From positions 62,001-126,000 of the forward strand of contig CAVWMF010000007.1 of the NCBI GenBank assembly GCA_963756025.1: a DNA stretch of 64,000 bases, read 5' to 3'. The position numbers and the translations under genes were made by a program. Position 1 is the stretch's first letter. The number at the start of each line of letters is the position of its first letter. Shown piece after piece: positions 43,205-50,971 of the stretch. A model generated the notes under the pieces. The model made no database searches. It was not told where the DNA came from and saw only the letters and a program-made list of their open reading frames with translations. Source of the stretch: Bog-473 sp963756025. Its GTDB lineage: Bacteria > Actinomycetota > Acidimicrobiia > Acidimicrobiales > RAAP-2.

Positions 43205-44425
43205 CTAGGGCTTTCCCGCGATCGATGCGCCCGAAACGATCTTGCCGCAGGTCGGCTCCATTCCGCTCTGCAGGTGGAAGGTGGAACCTTTGTACTGCAC
43301 GGTGTAGTCGCAGTCGGTCTGGCTGGTGTCGCTCCCTCGGCCCTGGAGGGCGAACGAGATCGAACGGCCTCCCCACAACCCCTGGGCGTTGTAGTTGTGA
43401 ATGCCCTGCATGGTGGTGATGAACTTCGCCTGGGTGGGATTCTTCCCGGCTGCCTTGAGGCCCTGGACGAGGGCATCAATGGAGAGGTAGCCGGCATACT
43501 CGTTCAGAGTCGGGTCCGTCGTCACCCCGGCGTACTTCTTGAGGTTGGTCTGCAACTTTTCGGTCGCCGCAGTGTGCATTTCAGATGGTTCGTAGGAGTC
43601 GGTGAAATAGACGCCCTGGGCGATCTGCTTGGAATCGGGGCCGCCCTCGGTCAGGTCACCGCCATAGCCGGTAGGCAGGATGGCCTTGAACTTCACCCCG
43701 TCCTGCTTGAGCGCCTGCACCAGCGCGTACGACGTGGCCTGGGCGATTGCGGGGTACATGATGTTGACCCCCGCCGACTTCATCGCCAGAGCCACCGGGG
43801 CAACGTTGGTCGTCCCATACGGGAGCTGGGTGTTGGTGTAAGCGACCTTCAGGCCGGCCAACTTCGCCGATGCGGCGCCCCCCTCTTCGTCATCGTACGA
43901 CGCCGGAGCGATGGAGTAGGCCGCGCCGCCATACGACGTCCCGCCCAACTGCTTGTAGATCTTTCCCTGAAGAGTGGAGACCTTGGTGTAGTCGGCAAAA
44001 CCGAAGACCGAGAACATATTGCCATCGGTCAACCACTCCGGACCATCGACATTCACCCCGATCACCGGGACGTGGTTTTGTGCGAGGTACGGAGCAGCAG
44101 AGAAGCCCAACTGGGAGATCATGATCACCGCGTACACGTGATCCTGCTCCACCAGCTTCTGCGCCGCCGTCAGCGCACCGGTCGGCGAGGACGCGGTATC
44201 GACGATATCGGTCTTGACCTTGTACCCCTCGCTGGAGGCCAAACCGACGCCGGCCTTGATGCCCTGGGTCGTAGAGTTGCCGGTCACTGCTCCTGCTCCC
44301 GTCAGATCAGCAATGACGCCAACGGTTACCGTCGGTTCACTGGTCGCTGCGGAACTGGCCGAGGCCCCTGTCACCACGGCCCCCGAGATCAGGGCAGAGG
44401 CGAGGAGCACCTTCGAGAAGAACAC
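43205..44425 (-). CDS. Branched-chain amino acid-type ABC transporter substrate-binding protein
   Basis: 406 aa. An N-terminal signal sequence is visible (hydrophobic LLASALISGAVVTGA followed by ASA-type cleavage sites); no lipobox Cys. The mature part begins VTVGVIADLTGAGAVTGN, typical of Liv-type periplasmic binding proteins, with a two-lobe fold (VYAVIMISQLGFSAAPYL, later GVYFTDSYEPSEM). Two Cys near the C terminus (DCDY and PTCGK) may form a disulfide. It probably feeds a Liv-type transporter such as that at 61669-64000. Its promoter appears to contain box E. Confidence 0.9.
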   Translation of the reverse strand: MFFSKVLLASALISGAVVTGASASSAATSEPTVTVGVIADLTGAGAVTGNSTTQGIKAGVGLASSEGYKVKTDIVDTASSPTGALTAAQKLVEQDHVYAVIMISQLGFSAAPYLAQNHVPVIGVNVDGPEWLTDGNMFSVFGFADYTKVSTLQGKIYKQLGGTSYGGAAYSIAPASYDDEEGGAASAKLAGLKVAYTNTQLPYGTTNVAPVALAMKSAGVNIMYPAIAQATSYALVQALKQDGVKFKAILPTGYGGDLTEGGPDSKQIAQGVYFTDSYEPSEMHTAATEKLQTNLKKYAGVTTDPTLNEYAGYLSIDALVQGLKAAGKNPTQAKFITTMQGIHNYNAQGLWGGRSISFALQGRGSDTSQTDCDYTVQYKGSTFHLQSGMEPTCGKIVSGASIAGKP

Positions 44426-44487
44426 TGTACTGCGACCCCCTTATTTGAAAAACCGCCACTCACTTTGTTGCGGAAGCGTTACGAATC

Positions 44488-44516
44488 AGCATAACTCGAC
44501 GTCGATATCAACTCAA
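44488..44516 (-). promoter_or_regulatory. Promoter of the ABC binding-protein gene
   Basis: On the minus strand TTGAGT (44516-44511), a 17-base spacer and TATGCT (44493-44488) form a good sigma-70-type promoter about 65 bases before the start codon. Box E fills nearly the whole spacer. Confidence 0.55.
44496..44511. promoter_or_regulatory. Palindromic operator-like box E
   Basis: TCGACGTCGATATCAA, fifth copy of the 16-base palindrome, located between the -35 and -10 elements of the binding-protein promoter and also upstream of the divergent SMP-30 gene at 44575. Placement fits repression. Confidence 0.68.
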
Positions 44517-44574
44517 GTCACTGCGTCGCGATCTCCCGGCCCGACCCCGCTGGTGGGCGATCGCGAGCGGTAGC

Positions 44575-45429
44575 GTGGCCGGCGTGCCATCACCCCCATG
44601 GGAAACCGTCCTCGAAGGCTTCGGCCGGTTGGAGGGACCGTGTTTTGATGCGGCCGGCAATTTCTACTTCTCCGATATCCAGCCCCCCGGCGAGGTCTAC
44701 CGTCTCGATGCCGAGGGTCGCGTCACTTCGTTGACCGCGCGTGAACATGTCGGGGGTCTGGCGGCGCATGCACGAGGGGGTCTGGTGGCGACGGGCCACA
44801 CCGTGATCGTGCTGCAACGCGACGGGGCCGCGGAAACCGTGCTCGAACCCGTTGACGGGTGGGGATTCAACGACCTCACGACAGATGCCGCCGGGAACGT
44901 GTTCGTGGGAATGCACGGCGAGCGACCGAGGGCGGAGTCAGCGAACATCAGCGCCTCACTGTGGCGGATCGAGCCCGGCGGCCGCGCCAGGCGTTGCTAC
45001 GACGGCATCGGGCTGACAAACGGGCTCCGCGTTTCGCCCGAAGGTCACCGCCTCTACCACAACGACACGGCGGCGAAGGTCGTGTGGGTGAGCGACATCG
45101 ACGCCGAAGGTATGCCGGTCAACCGCCGACTCCATCACGAACTTCAGTACGGGTCGCCGGACGGCATGACGGTCGACGAAGCGGGCTGTATCTGGGTCGC
45201 CGCCATCACTGCGGGCAAACTGCTTCGCATCGATCCGGACGGCAACGAGGACTACACCCTCGACACACCGAGCAAGTGGGTGGCGTCGGCGTGCTTCGGC
45301 GGTGACGAGGGCCGCGACCTGTACATCGTGACCTTCGGAGGAGAGCCGTATGACCCCGAGCGAACCGGCGGGGTCTATCGGACCCGGGTCGACGTGGCCG
45401 GAGCACCCTTGGCCCTCGCCAGAATCTGA
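44575..45429 (+). CDS. SMP-30/gluconolactonase-family hydrolase
   Basis: 284 aa from GTG 44575; a second GTG three codons later is possible. Six-bladed beta-propeller pattern: LEGPCFDAAGNFYFSDI (Glu ligand) near residue 16, WGFNDLTTDAAGNVFVG (Asn-Asp ligands) near 96, TNGLRVSPEGHRLYHND near 145 and GSPDGMTVDEAGCIWVA near 195. The family are Ca2+- or Zn2+-dependent lactonases. A lactone product of the BVMOs would be a suitable substrate (inference). Divergent from the ABC binding protein with box E between. Confidence 0.9.
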   Translation: MAGVPSPPWETVLEGFGRLEGPCFDAAGNFYFSDIQPPGEVYRLDAEGRVTSLTAREHVGGLAAHARGGLVATGHTVIVLQRDGAAETVLEPVDGWGFNDLTTDAAGNVFVGMHGERPRAESANISASLWRIEPGGRARRCYDGIGLTNGLRVSPEGHRLYHNDTAAKVVWVSDIDAEGMPVNRRLHHELQYGSPDGMTVDEAGCIWVAAITAGKLLRIDPDGNEDYTLDTPSKWVASACFGGDEGRDLYIVTFGGEPYDPERTGGVYRTRVDVAGAPLALARI

Positions 45430-45495
45430 TCACTCTTTCCGACCCGGGCCCGGCGGTTGCCGGTTCTGTCGGGCAAGACGAGCCATCTGAGCTGG

Positions 45496-45765
45496 TCATT
45501 CGTCGCTCTCGTGTACCAGCGGATACCGGAGTTCGAGGTGGACGTCGCTCCATTGCGCCGCGTGGGCAAGAGCGTCCCGCACGTACAGCTCCAAGACGGC
45601 GGCCGGCACCAGACATTCGGCACAGGCCTCGGGCCCAGCCTCCACGTTCAGCACCAGGGCCTCGGTGTCCGCACGCTCCACCTTCAATGCGTATCCGTCT
45701 GCGCTGAGCATCGACGCCACCGACGCGATCGCCTCTTGCAGCGCAGCAATGTCCCCGATGGTCAC
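45496..45765 (-). CDS. Small NifU-C-terminal-like protein with CxxC
   Basis: 89 aa. IGDIAALQEAIASVASMLSADG followed by LVLNVEAGPEACAECLVP (Cys48, Cys51) and a helix resembles the NifU/Nfu C-terminal domain, though the usual CxxC loop sequence GxCGxCPxS is changed. It overlaps the end of the large gene upstream by 4 bases, third gene of a minus-strand operon. May bind or deliver iron-sulfur or a thiol group (inference). Confidence 0.68.
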   Translation of the reverse strand: MTIGDIAALQEAIASVASMLSADGYALKVERADTEALVLNVEAGPEACAECLVPAAVLELYVRDALAHAAQWSDVHLELRYPLVHESDE

Positions 45766-46859
45766 GCCAACCCTCCGTTCGAGGCGGGACGGATCTTGCG
45801 AGACACAATCTCGAAAGACGAGGCATACGTCTGTATGTAGACGGGGAAGTTGCCGGCGGGGCCGCCACAGACCACCACGTGGATGTCTTCTGCGCTGCCG
45901 GCCACATTCAAGGTGGTCTCATTGTCCCCGGACTCGACAGCTCCTCCCCGCTCGAAGCGCCCGCCTATCTTCCATCCGTTCTCCTTGACCCAGGCCGTAC
46001 TCCGACGCCCCCGTTCGTAGAGTGCCCGGCTTATGTCCGCTTTGGACCAACCAGCACGCACGAACATGGCGGCAGGTTCGGGCGGCACCAGCAAGATGCC
46101 GAACCCTCCCTCGGCGAGCCTTCCCGCTCCGACGAGATAGTGCGCCACCGAGGCGATCCAATCCTCAGGCGACTCCTCGGCATGGTTCGACAGCATGATG
46201 TGGGCGCCCACAGCGAAGGCCGACACCACGCTGTCCAGTGGGTCAAATCCGCGCATGACGTGCAGCGGGATCAGCTCGGGGAATGCTTCTTCGTTCTCGA
46301 CGATGTGGTACGCCACGTATTTGGCCGGCTGGCCCATGGTGGACCGATCGAGGACCGGCCGGCCGTGCGCGGGCGTCGTGCCGCTGCCACCTACCGAGCC
46401 CAGCACGTTGAGTTGGATCAGCCGCAGGGCCCTACCGATGGAGGCATTGGCCCGATTTCCCGGACCCAGGACGTTCCCGTGGCAGTTCATGTCGAGGGTG
46501 TGACGAATCGGCCCGTTCACGACGAACCCCAGGGCAAGGCTGCCGGTCGATGAGCTCGCGGTGTGAATGTCGAACGCAGGTTCCAACATGCACTCGACGA
46601 GCGCGATCACCACGGGCAGGTGCTCAGGCAGGCAGCCCGCCATGATCGAGTTGATCGCGACCTTTTCCACCGTGACCGGACGGTCCCTCAGGGCGTAATA
46701 GCCGATCTCCTCTGACAGTGGGCGCTGCGCCGCATCGGCGAACGCAGCCAGACGTGCTGCCGTCGGCGGGACGATTGGTAAGCCGTCGGTCCAGCCATTG
46801 CGGTGATAGAGCTCGACCGCTTCCTCCCAGTCGGCCACCTCGAGCAGACGGGAGTCCAT
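45762..46859 (-). CDS. Conserved protein of the UGSC-associated GWTDGLP family, function unknown
   Basis: 365 aa. Recognisable conserved blocks: NGWTDGLPIVPPT (21-33), VEKVAINSIMAGCLPEHLPV (64-83, Cys76), VNGPIRHTLDMN (114-125) and GPGNRANASIGRALRL (132-147). No signal peptide or membrane helix. I recall these blocks in proteins found with or fused to the UGSC (seleno)protein family, but no reaction is known to me. The start has GTAGGAGAC upstream. It lies 26 bases after the UGSC-type gene and overlaps the NifU-like gene. Confidence 0.75.
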   Translation of the reverse strand: MDSRLLEVADWEEAVELYHRNGWTDGLPIVPPTAARLAAFADAAQRPLSEEIGYYALRDRPVTVEKVAINSIMAGCLPEHLPVVIALVECMLEPAFDIHTASSSTGSLALGFVVNGPIRHTLDMNCHGNVLGPGNRANASIGRALRLIQLNVLGSVGGSGTTPAHGRPVLDRSTMGQPAKYVAYHIVENEEAFPELIPLHVMRGFDPLDSVVSAFAVGAHIMLSNHAEESPEDWIASVAHYLVGAGRLAEGGFGILLVPPEPAAMFVRAGWSKADISRALYERGRRSTAWVKENGWKIGGRFERGGAVESGDNETTLNVAGSAEDIHVVVCGGPAGNFPVYIQTYASSFEIVSRKIRPASNGGLA

Positions 46860-46885
46860 TTCTTGTCTCCTACCCGCGCTGCGGA

Positions 46886-47413
46886 CTAGTTCCGCGCGCG
46901 ATGCCCGCCGAGCACGATCTCGTGGAATTGTTCGGCCGCCCGGCGCGCCCGATCCAACAGTTCATCGTCGCCCACACTCCCGATCGGATGCTCGACGACA
47001 GCCCACCTCATCTCTTCCATGCCACTGAGCCCAGCCATGATCCGAACGGCGTCGAGAAACGGGGGTGTGCTGACCAGGAGGGTCGGGATACCACGCCTTT
47101 CCAGCTCGATGGCGTTGGCAATACCCGATGAGCTGCAAGCGCCGCAGTCCCCGTTGGCCAGAATGACGGCATCGCATCCGTCGATATCTCCCCACTCGTC
47201 TGGCGACATCAGCATCTGAGGATGGTAGGTGCCGCGGGTCACGACGAAGTCGTAGGTGCCATGGAGATCCTCGGCGATCAAATCCAAGAGTCGGGACGCA
47301 TTGAGTTTCTGGTTGCTGAAGAGGCCGAGCGTCTTGCCGTCGAGGGTTTCGAGCCTTGCGGAGAGCTCGTACTTCGACCCCCTTGCCTCCTGAATCGGAT
47401 CCAGTACCTGCAT
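46886..47413 (-). CDS. UGSC-family protein, Cys form (CGAC motif)
   Basis: 175 aa from ATG 47413. Fold pattern: GKTLGLFSNQKLNASRLLDLI, then DAVILANGDCGACSSSGIAN with C90-G-A-C93 in the position of the U-G-S-C redox motif of the UGSC selenoprotein family, then LERRGIPTLLVSTPPFL. Cys replaces selenocysteine at 90, and no in-frame TGA was needed. Likely a redox or nucleophilic thiol enzyme. First gene of the three-gene operon down to 45496. Confidence 0.75.
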   Translation of the reverse strand: MQVLDPIQEARGSKYELSARLETLDGKTLGLFSNQKLNASRLLDLIAEDLHGTYDFVVTRGTYHPQMLMSPDEWGDIDGCDAVILANGDCGACSSSGIANAIELERRGIPTLLVSTPPFLDAVRIMAGLSGMEEMRWAVVEHPIGSVGDDELLDRARRAAEQFHEIVLGGHRARN

Positions 47414-47491
47414 GTCGTGGCGCCTTTCGTCTTCCCTCAATGCAGCATATCCACTTTCGAATTGAGCTCGGGGGGCCTTCCCGCGTCCGGA

Positions 47492-49231
47492 CTAGGTTGA
47501 TCCGGCAGCAGGAGGAGGAGGCGTCAGCACGCGGCCAGGCCGCTGGCGGTGCCCCAGGGGCACCGAATCCGACCCGGCGCGGATGACGGTGCCGTTGACG
47601 AGGACATGCTCGATGCCTGTGGGTGCGTCAGCGAGTAATCGTTCCCCGTCCGCCGGCATGTCAAAGGCGCGCCGGATGGGCCCCGGCGAAACCGTGTCTG
47701 CATCGAAGACGACCAGATCGGCAAAATACCCTGGTTCCACCCGCCCTCTCCCCTCCAGACCCAGGAGCGCGGCGGGCTCGGCGGAAAGCTTGCGCACCGC
47801 CATTTCGAGGGGGATGGCCCCCCTGTCGCGGACCCATTGTCCGAGGAGATCCGTCGGCAGAACCGCATCGCACAGCTGCGCCGGATGGGCGCCCGCATCG
47901 GACAATCCGAGGACGCACCCCGGAGCGCCGAGAAGCCGCGCCACCTCCACTGGGTCGTCGTTGCCGAATTTCAGCTCGATACGGGTCTGCAGGACGTCAG
48001 CGATGCCAAGGTTCAAGAGCAACTCTGAAGGGTCGAGACCGCGCACGGAAGCCAGCACCGCCAGGTCCTTTCCGACGGAATCGGGCGATGTCGGGCTTTC
48101 CGTGATGGTCACCTGATGCCAGGGCACCGCAACGCCACCGGGAATGGTGACTTCTTCACGAAACCGGCGACGCCAGGAGGGATCCGCAAAACGACCGAGC
48201 CGCTCTCCCACCGAAGCACCGCCCAGCTCGGTGATGCATGCCGCTCGGAAGACCGAGGGCATAGCGAGCGAACACGCGCCGACCAGCGGGCGGCATGACA
48301 CCTGGGGATACACCTCGGTACCGCTCTCGAGTGATTCGAGGTGCATGGCGAGCCGGTCCCTGTGGGAGCCGTTGGCCATCGCGAGAAGGGCGATCCACGT
48401 GAACGGACGTCCGATCTCCCGCTGGAATCCGTACACCCGCTCCAGGTCGAAATTTCCTCCGGGATTGAACATGGCAATACCTGTCCCGGCGGCGCCGAGC
48501 ACCCGCAGGAGTGCCTCGGTCTCTGCGGTCGAGGCGTACTGGCTCGGAGACGGGCGGCTGCCAGGTTGTGTCTTGGTGGCAAACCCCACAGCGCCTGCGG
48601 CGAGGCCCTCCGCCACGAGCCTCTGCATCTGCGAGATTTCATCCGGGGTCGCCTCCCGTTCGAGGGCGGCGGGACCCATCGCGGCGAATCGGACCGTCGA
48701 GTGCCCGATGAAGGAGGCGAAGTTGAGCAGTGGGCGACGTGCAGCGACGGCGTCCAGATAGGCGGCAAAGGTCGGGACCTCGGCGGGCACGCCCGCGTCG
48801 AGAGTCTCGATAGCCATGTCCTCGAGGTCACGCAGCATCTCGAGGACCATCTGGCGGTGCTCCCGGGCCACCGGCGCCAGGGAGAACCCGCAGTTCCCGT
48901 TGACCACGGTCGTCACACCATGGTGACAGGACGATGAGAGGTGGGGGTCCCAGAAGACCTGCGCGTCGTAGTGCGAATGGATGTCGATGAAACCGGGAGC
49001 GACGACTCTCCCTGTGGCATCGATCACGTGATCTGCCCCACCGGCCGACAAGCCTGAGCCGACGGCGACGATCCTGTCACCGTCGACGGCGACGTCCACC
49101 CTTTTCGCCGGCGCGCCTGTGCCGTCGATCACTTCACCGCCCGCAATCAGGATCTTCGACAGTTGAACACCCCCAGTTGCGCGACCGTGGCGGCACCTCG
49201 CCCTGCGGCAAGCGTAACAATTACCCGGCAT
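47492..49231 (-). CDS. D-aminoacylase-type amidohydrolase (COG3653), copy 3; start uncertain
   Basis: 579 aa if started at ATG 49231. The family sequence begins only at LSKILIAGGEVIDGTGAP, 23 residues later, and there is no ATG/GTG/TTG between; a CTG at 49162 preceded by GGGGGTG is the alternative. Metal motif PGFIDIHSHYDAQVFWDP, VNGNCGFSLAPV, and GLSDAGAHPAQLC. The C-terminal composition domain is intact. It is on the same strand as the UGSC operon, which starts 79 bases downstream, and is divergent from the gene at 49368. Confidence 0.87.
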   Translation of the reverse strand: MPGNCYACRRARCRHGRATGGVQLSKILIAGGEVIDGTGAPAKRVDVAVDGDRIVAVGSGLSAGGADHVIDATGRVVAPGFIDIHSHYDAQVFWDPHLSSSCHHGVTTVVNGNCGFSLAPVAREHRQMVLEMLRDLEDMAIETLDAGVPAEVPTFAAYLDAVAARRPLLNFASFIGHSTVRFAAMGPAALEREATPDEISQMQRLVAEGLAAGAVGFATKTQPGSRPSPSQYASTAETEALLRVLGAAGTGIAMFNPGGNFDLERVYGFQREIGRPFTWIALLAMANGSHRDRLAMHLESLESGTEVYPQVSCRPLVGACSLAMPSVFRAACITELGGASVGERLGRFADPSWRRRFREEVTIPGGVAVPWHQVTITESPTSPDSVGKDLAVLASVRGLDPSELLLNLGIADVLQTRIELKFGNDDPVEVARLLGAPGCVLGLSDAGAHPAQLCDAVLPTDLLGQWVRDRGAIPLEMAVRKLSAEPAALLGLEGRGRVEPGYFADLVVFDADTVSPGPIRRAFDMPADGERLLADAPTGIEHVLVNGTVIRAGSDSVPLGHRQRPGRVLTPPPPAAGST

Positions 49232-49367
49232 CAGAGGAGGACGTGCTGTCCAGGACACACAGGCCGACCGGGTGCGATGGACGGGACGGCGGCACACCGA
49301 GCCATAGGGATACCCTGGCCGCGGGTGCGATGTCCGTTCTGCCCGATCGCCCAGCTCAGGAGGACCC

Positions 49368-50462
49368 ATGCGTGAATTCAGCTTGATATCATCGGACTCC
49401 CACGTGAAAATGCCGGACGAGGCGTGGCAGGAGTACCTGGACCCGCGATTCCGTGCTCAAGCTCCGAGGATCGAACGGACCGATGAGGGAGATTTTCGGG
49501 TGTTCGAAGGTCAGCGCAGCCCGATCCTCGCCCTCGACAACCTGGCAGGGAAGGCACCCGAGGAATTCTCTCTCAACGTTCGCAAACTCGATGAGCAGCG
49601 CCCAGGCGCTTGGGATCCGGCTGAACGCATCAAGGATATGGACCTCGACGGCTTGGACGCCGAGGTCCTCTTCTTCGGCGGCCCACTCGTCACGACCGAT
49701 CAGGCGTTGCGTCTCAACAGCGTTCGCGGCTATCACCGGTGGCTCTCGGACTTCTGTTCCTACGCCCCTGACCGGCTCCTCGGCATGGCGGCAATTCCGA
49801 TCGATACACCCGACATCGCGGCCGAAGAGGTCCACTTCGCGAAGGAAAGCGGGCTCGTCGGCGGAACGATCCCACTCTTTCCCTCTGAAGGAGACTATTC
49901 GGACCGGAAGTGGGACAAAATGTGGCACGCATTTCTCGACACGGGATTACCGATTGCCCTGCACACCGGGTCCCGACGTCCCGGCACACCGGGCGCCAAC
50001 ATCTACGACAGTTCAGCACGGTTCATGACCGGCCTGGTGATGAACAAGATGACGATGGCCGAGGCGGTCTCCGAACTCATCCACGGGTTGGTGATGCAGC
50101 GCTTTCCCGATCTGAAATTTCTTGCTGTCGAGGCGCAGATCGGCTGGATCTCCTTCGTCCAGTACTACATGGACCACTTGTGGGAGAAGCACCGGTATTG
50201 GACGAAGAGCGAACTGCAGGAGCCACCGAGTACCTACTTCCACCGACAGGTTTTTGCCACCTTCATGGAGGATCCTGTGGGCCTCCGGGAGTACGAGCAC
50301 ATCGGCGTCGACAACATCATGTGGGCCAGCGACTATCCACATTCGGAGACCACGTGGCCCGACTCGAAGAAGCTGACCGACGAGTGGATGAGGTCATTTC
50401 CGGACCTCGACCGCGAGAAGATTCTTTGGCGGAACTGTGCCGGCCTCTTCGGCCTCTCCTGA
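49368..50462 (+). CDS. Amidohydrolase family 2 (COG2159) metal-dependent hydrolase
   Basis: 364 aa, start with AGGAGG. SLISSDSHVKMPDEAWQEYL, GLDAEVLFFGG, LPIALHTGSRRPGTPG, AVEAQIGWISFVQYYMD and IMWASDYPHSETTWP. The N-terminal motif is DSHVK, the least conserved of the seven copies, while the C-terminal Asp motif is normal. Converges on the frameshifted cupin gene, 12 bases away. Confidence 0.91.
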   Translation: MREFSLISSDSHVKMPDEAWQEYLDPRFRAQAPRIERTDEGDFRVFEGQRSPILALDNLAGKAPEEFSLNVRKLDEQRPGAWDPAERIKDMDLDGLDAEVLFFGGPLVTTDQALRLNSVRGYHRWLSDFCSYAPDRLLGMAAIPIDTPDIAAEEVHFAKESGLVGGTIPLFPSEGDYSDRKWDKMWHAFLDTGLPIALHTGSRRPGTPGANIYDSSARFMTGLVMNKMTMAEAVSELIHGLVMQRFPDLKFLAVEAQIGWISFVQYYMDHLWEKHRYWTKSELQEPPSTYFHRQVFATFMEDPVGLREYEHIGVDNIMWASDYPHSETTWPDSKKLTDEWMRSFPDLDREKILWRNCAGLFGLS

Positions 50463-50474
50463 TCCCGTCCAGGC

Positions 50475-50940
50475 TCAGGAGCCCGCCATTGGCAACTTGT
50501 GTGGGGGCCACTTCTCCGGCGGATCCACGTAATCCGTCTTGTAGAACGTGTGGGCGCGAAAATCCGCGATGGAGGCGCCCTCGGGTCCGGCCCAGAACGA
50601 GTACGGCGTGCCGGCGGTGCGATAGACGCCCTCGCCCGCCTTCAGCACTCGATTTCCGTGGTGCACTTCGCCCTCGATGATGAATTCTGATGTAATCCAC
50701 GTCATGGCGATGGGTGGGCAGGAGTGTGCCGGGAGCCAATGTCACGATGGTCAGGCTCAACCCGTCGGTCTCGGGATTGGAGACCATGACCTTGCGCCCG
50801 GCGCGCCCGGCGAAATACGCCATCCCGCCCGGGGACCGGCTGCCACCGGTGGGATCGGGATCGAGCGGAGCGATTTTCTCGTCTTCCGAGCTGTGTCGCA
50901 CATCGAAAAACACAGAGCGGTGTTTCTTGGGCGTCTCCAT
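50475..50940 (-). pseudogene. Cupin gene with a single-base frameshift
   Basis: Frame one runs from ATG 50940 through METPKKHRSVFF to PTHRHDVDYI. The cupin then continues in another frame as EFIIEGEVHHGNRVLKAG and FWAGPEGASIADFRAHTFYKTDYV to the stop at 50475. Removing one base at about 50688 restores a single frame whose HDVDYIEFIIEG lines up residue for residue with HDTDCMYYVISG of the intact cupin at 27662. Together about 155 aa. Either a recent inactivation or a sequencing/assembly error. Lies before the D-aminoacylase-type gene in the same direction. Confidence 0.8.
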
Positions 50941-50971
50941 CGTTGCGTTCCCTCTCTCCGTCAAATTGCGA

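Noticed and set aside
43121..44494. 457-codon plus-strand frame opposite the ABC binding protein
   Set aside because: It would read through the strong 43144-43178 stem-loop and the binding-protein promoter; no family similarity seen.
45430..45495. Possible hairpin between the SMP-30 and NifU-like genes
   Set aside because: GCCCGGC/GCCGG-type pairings exist but are short and alternative; not strong enough to call a terminator.
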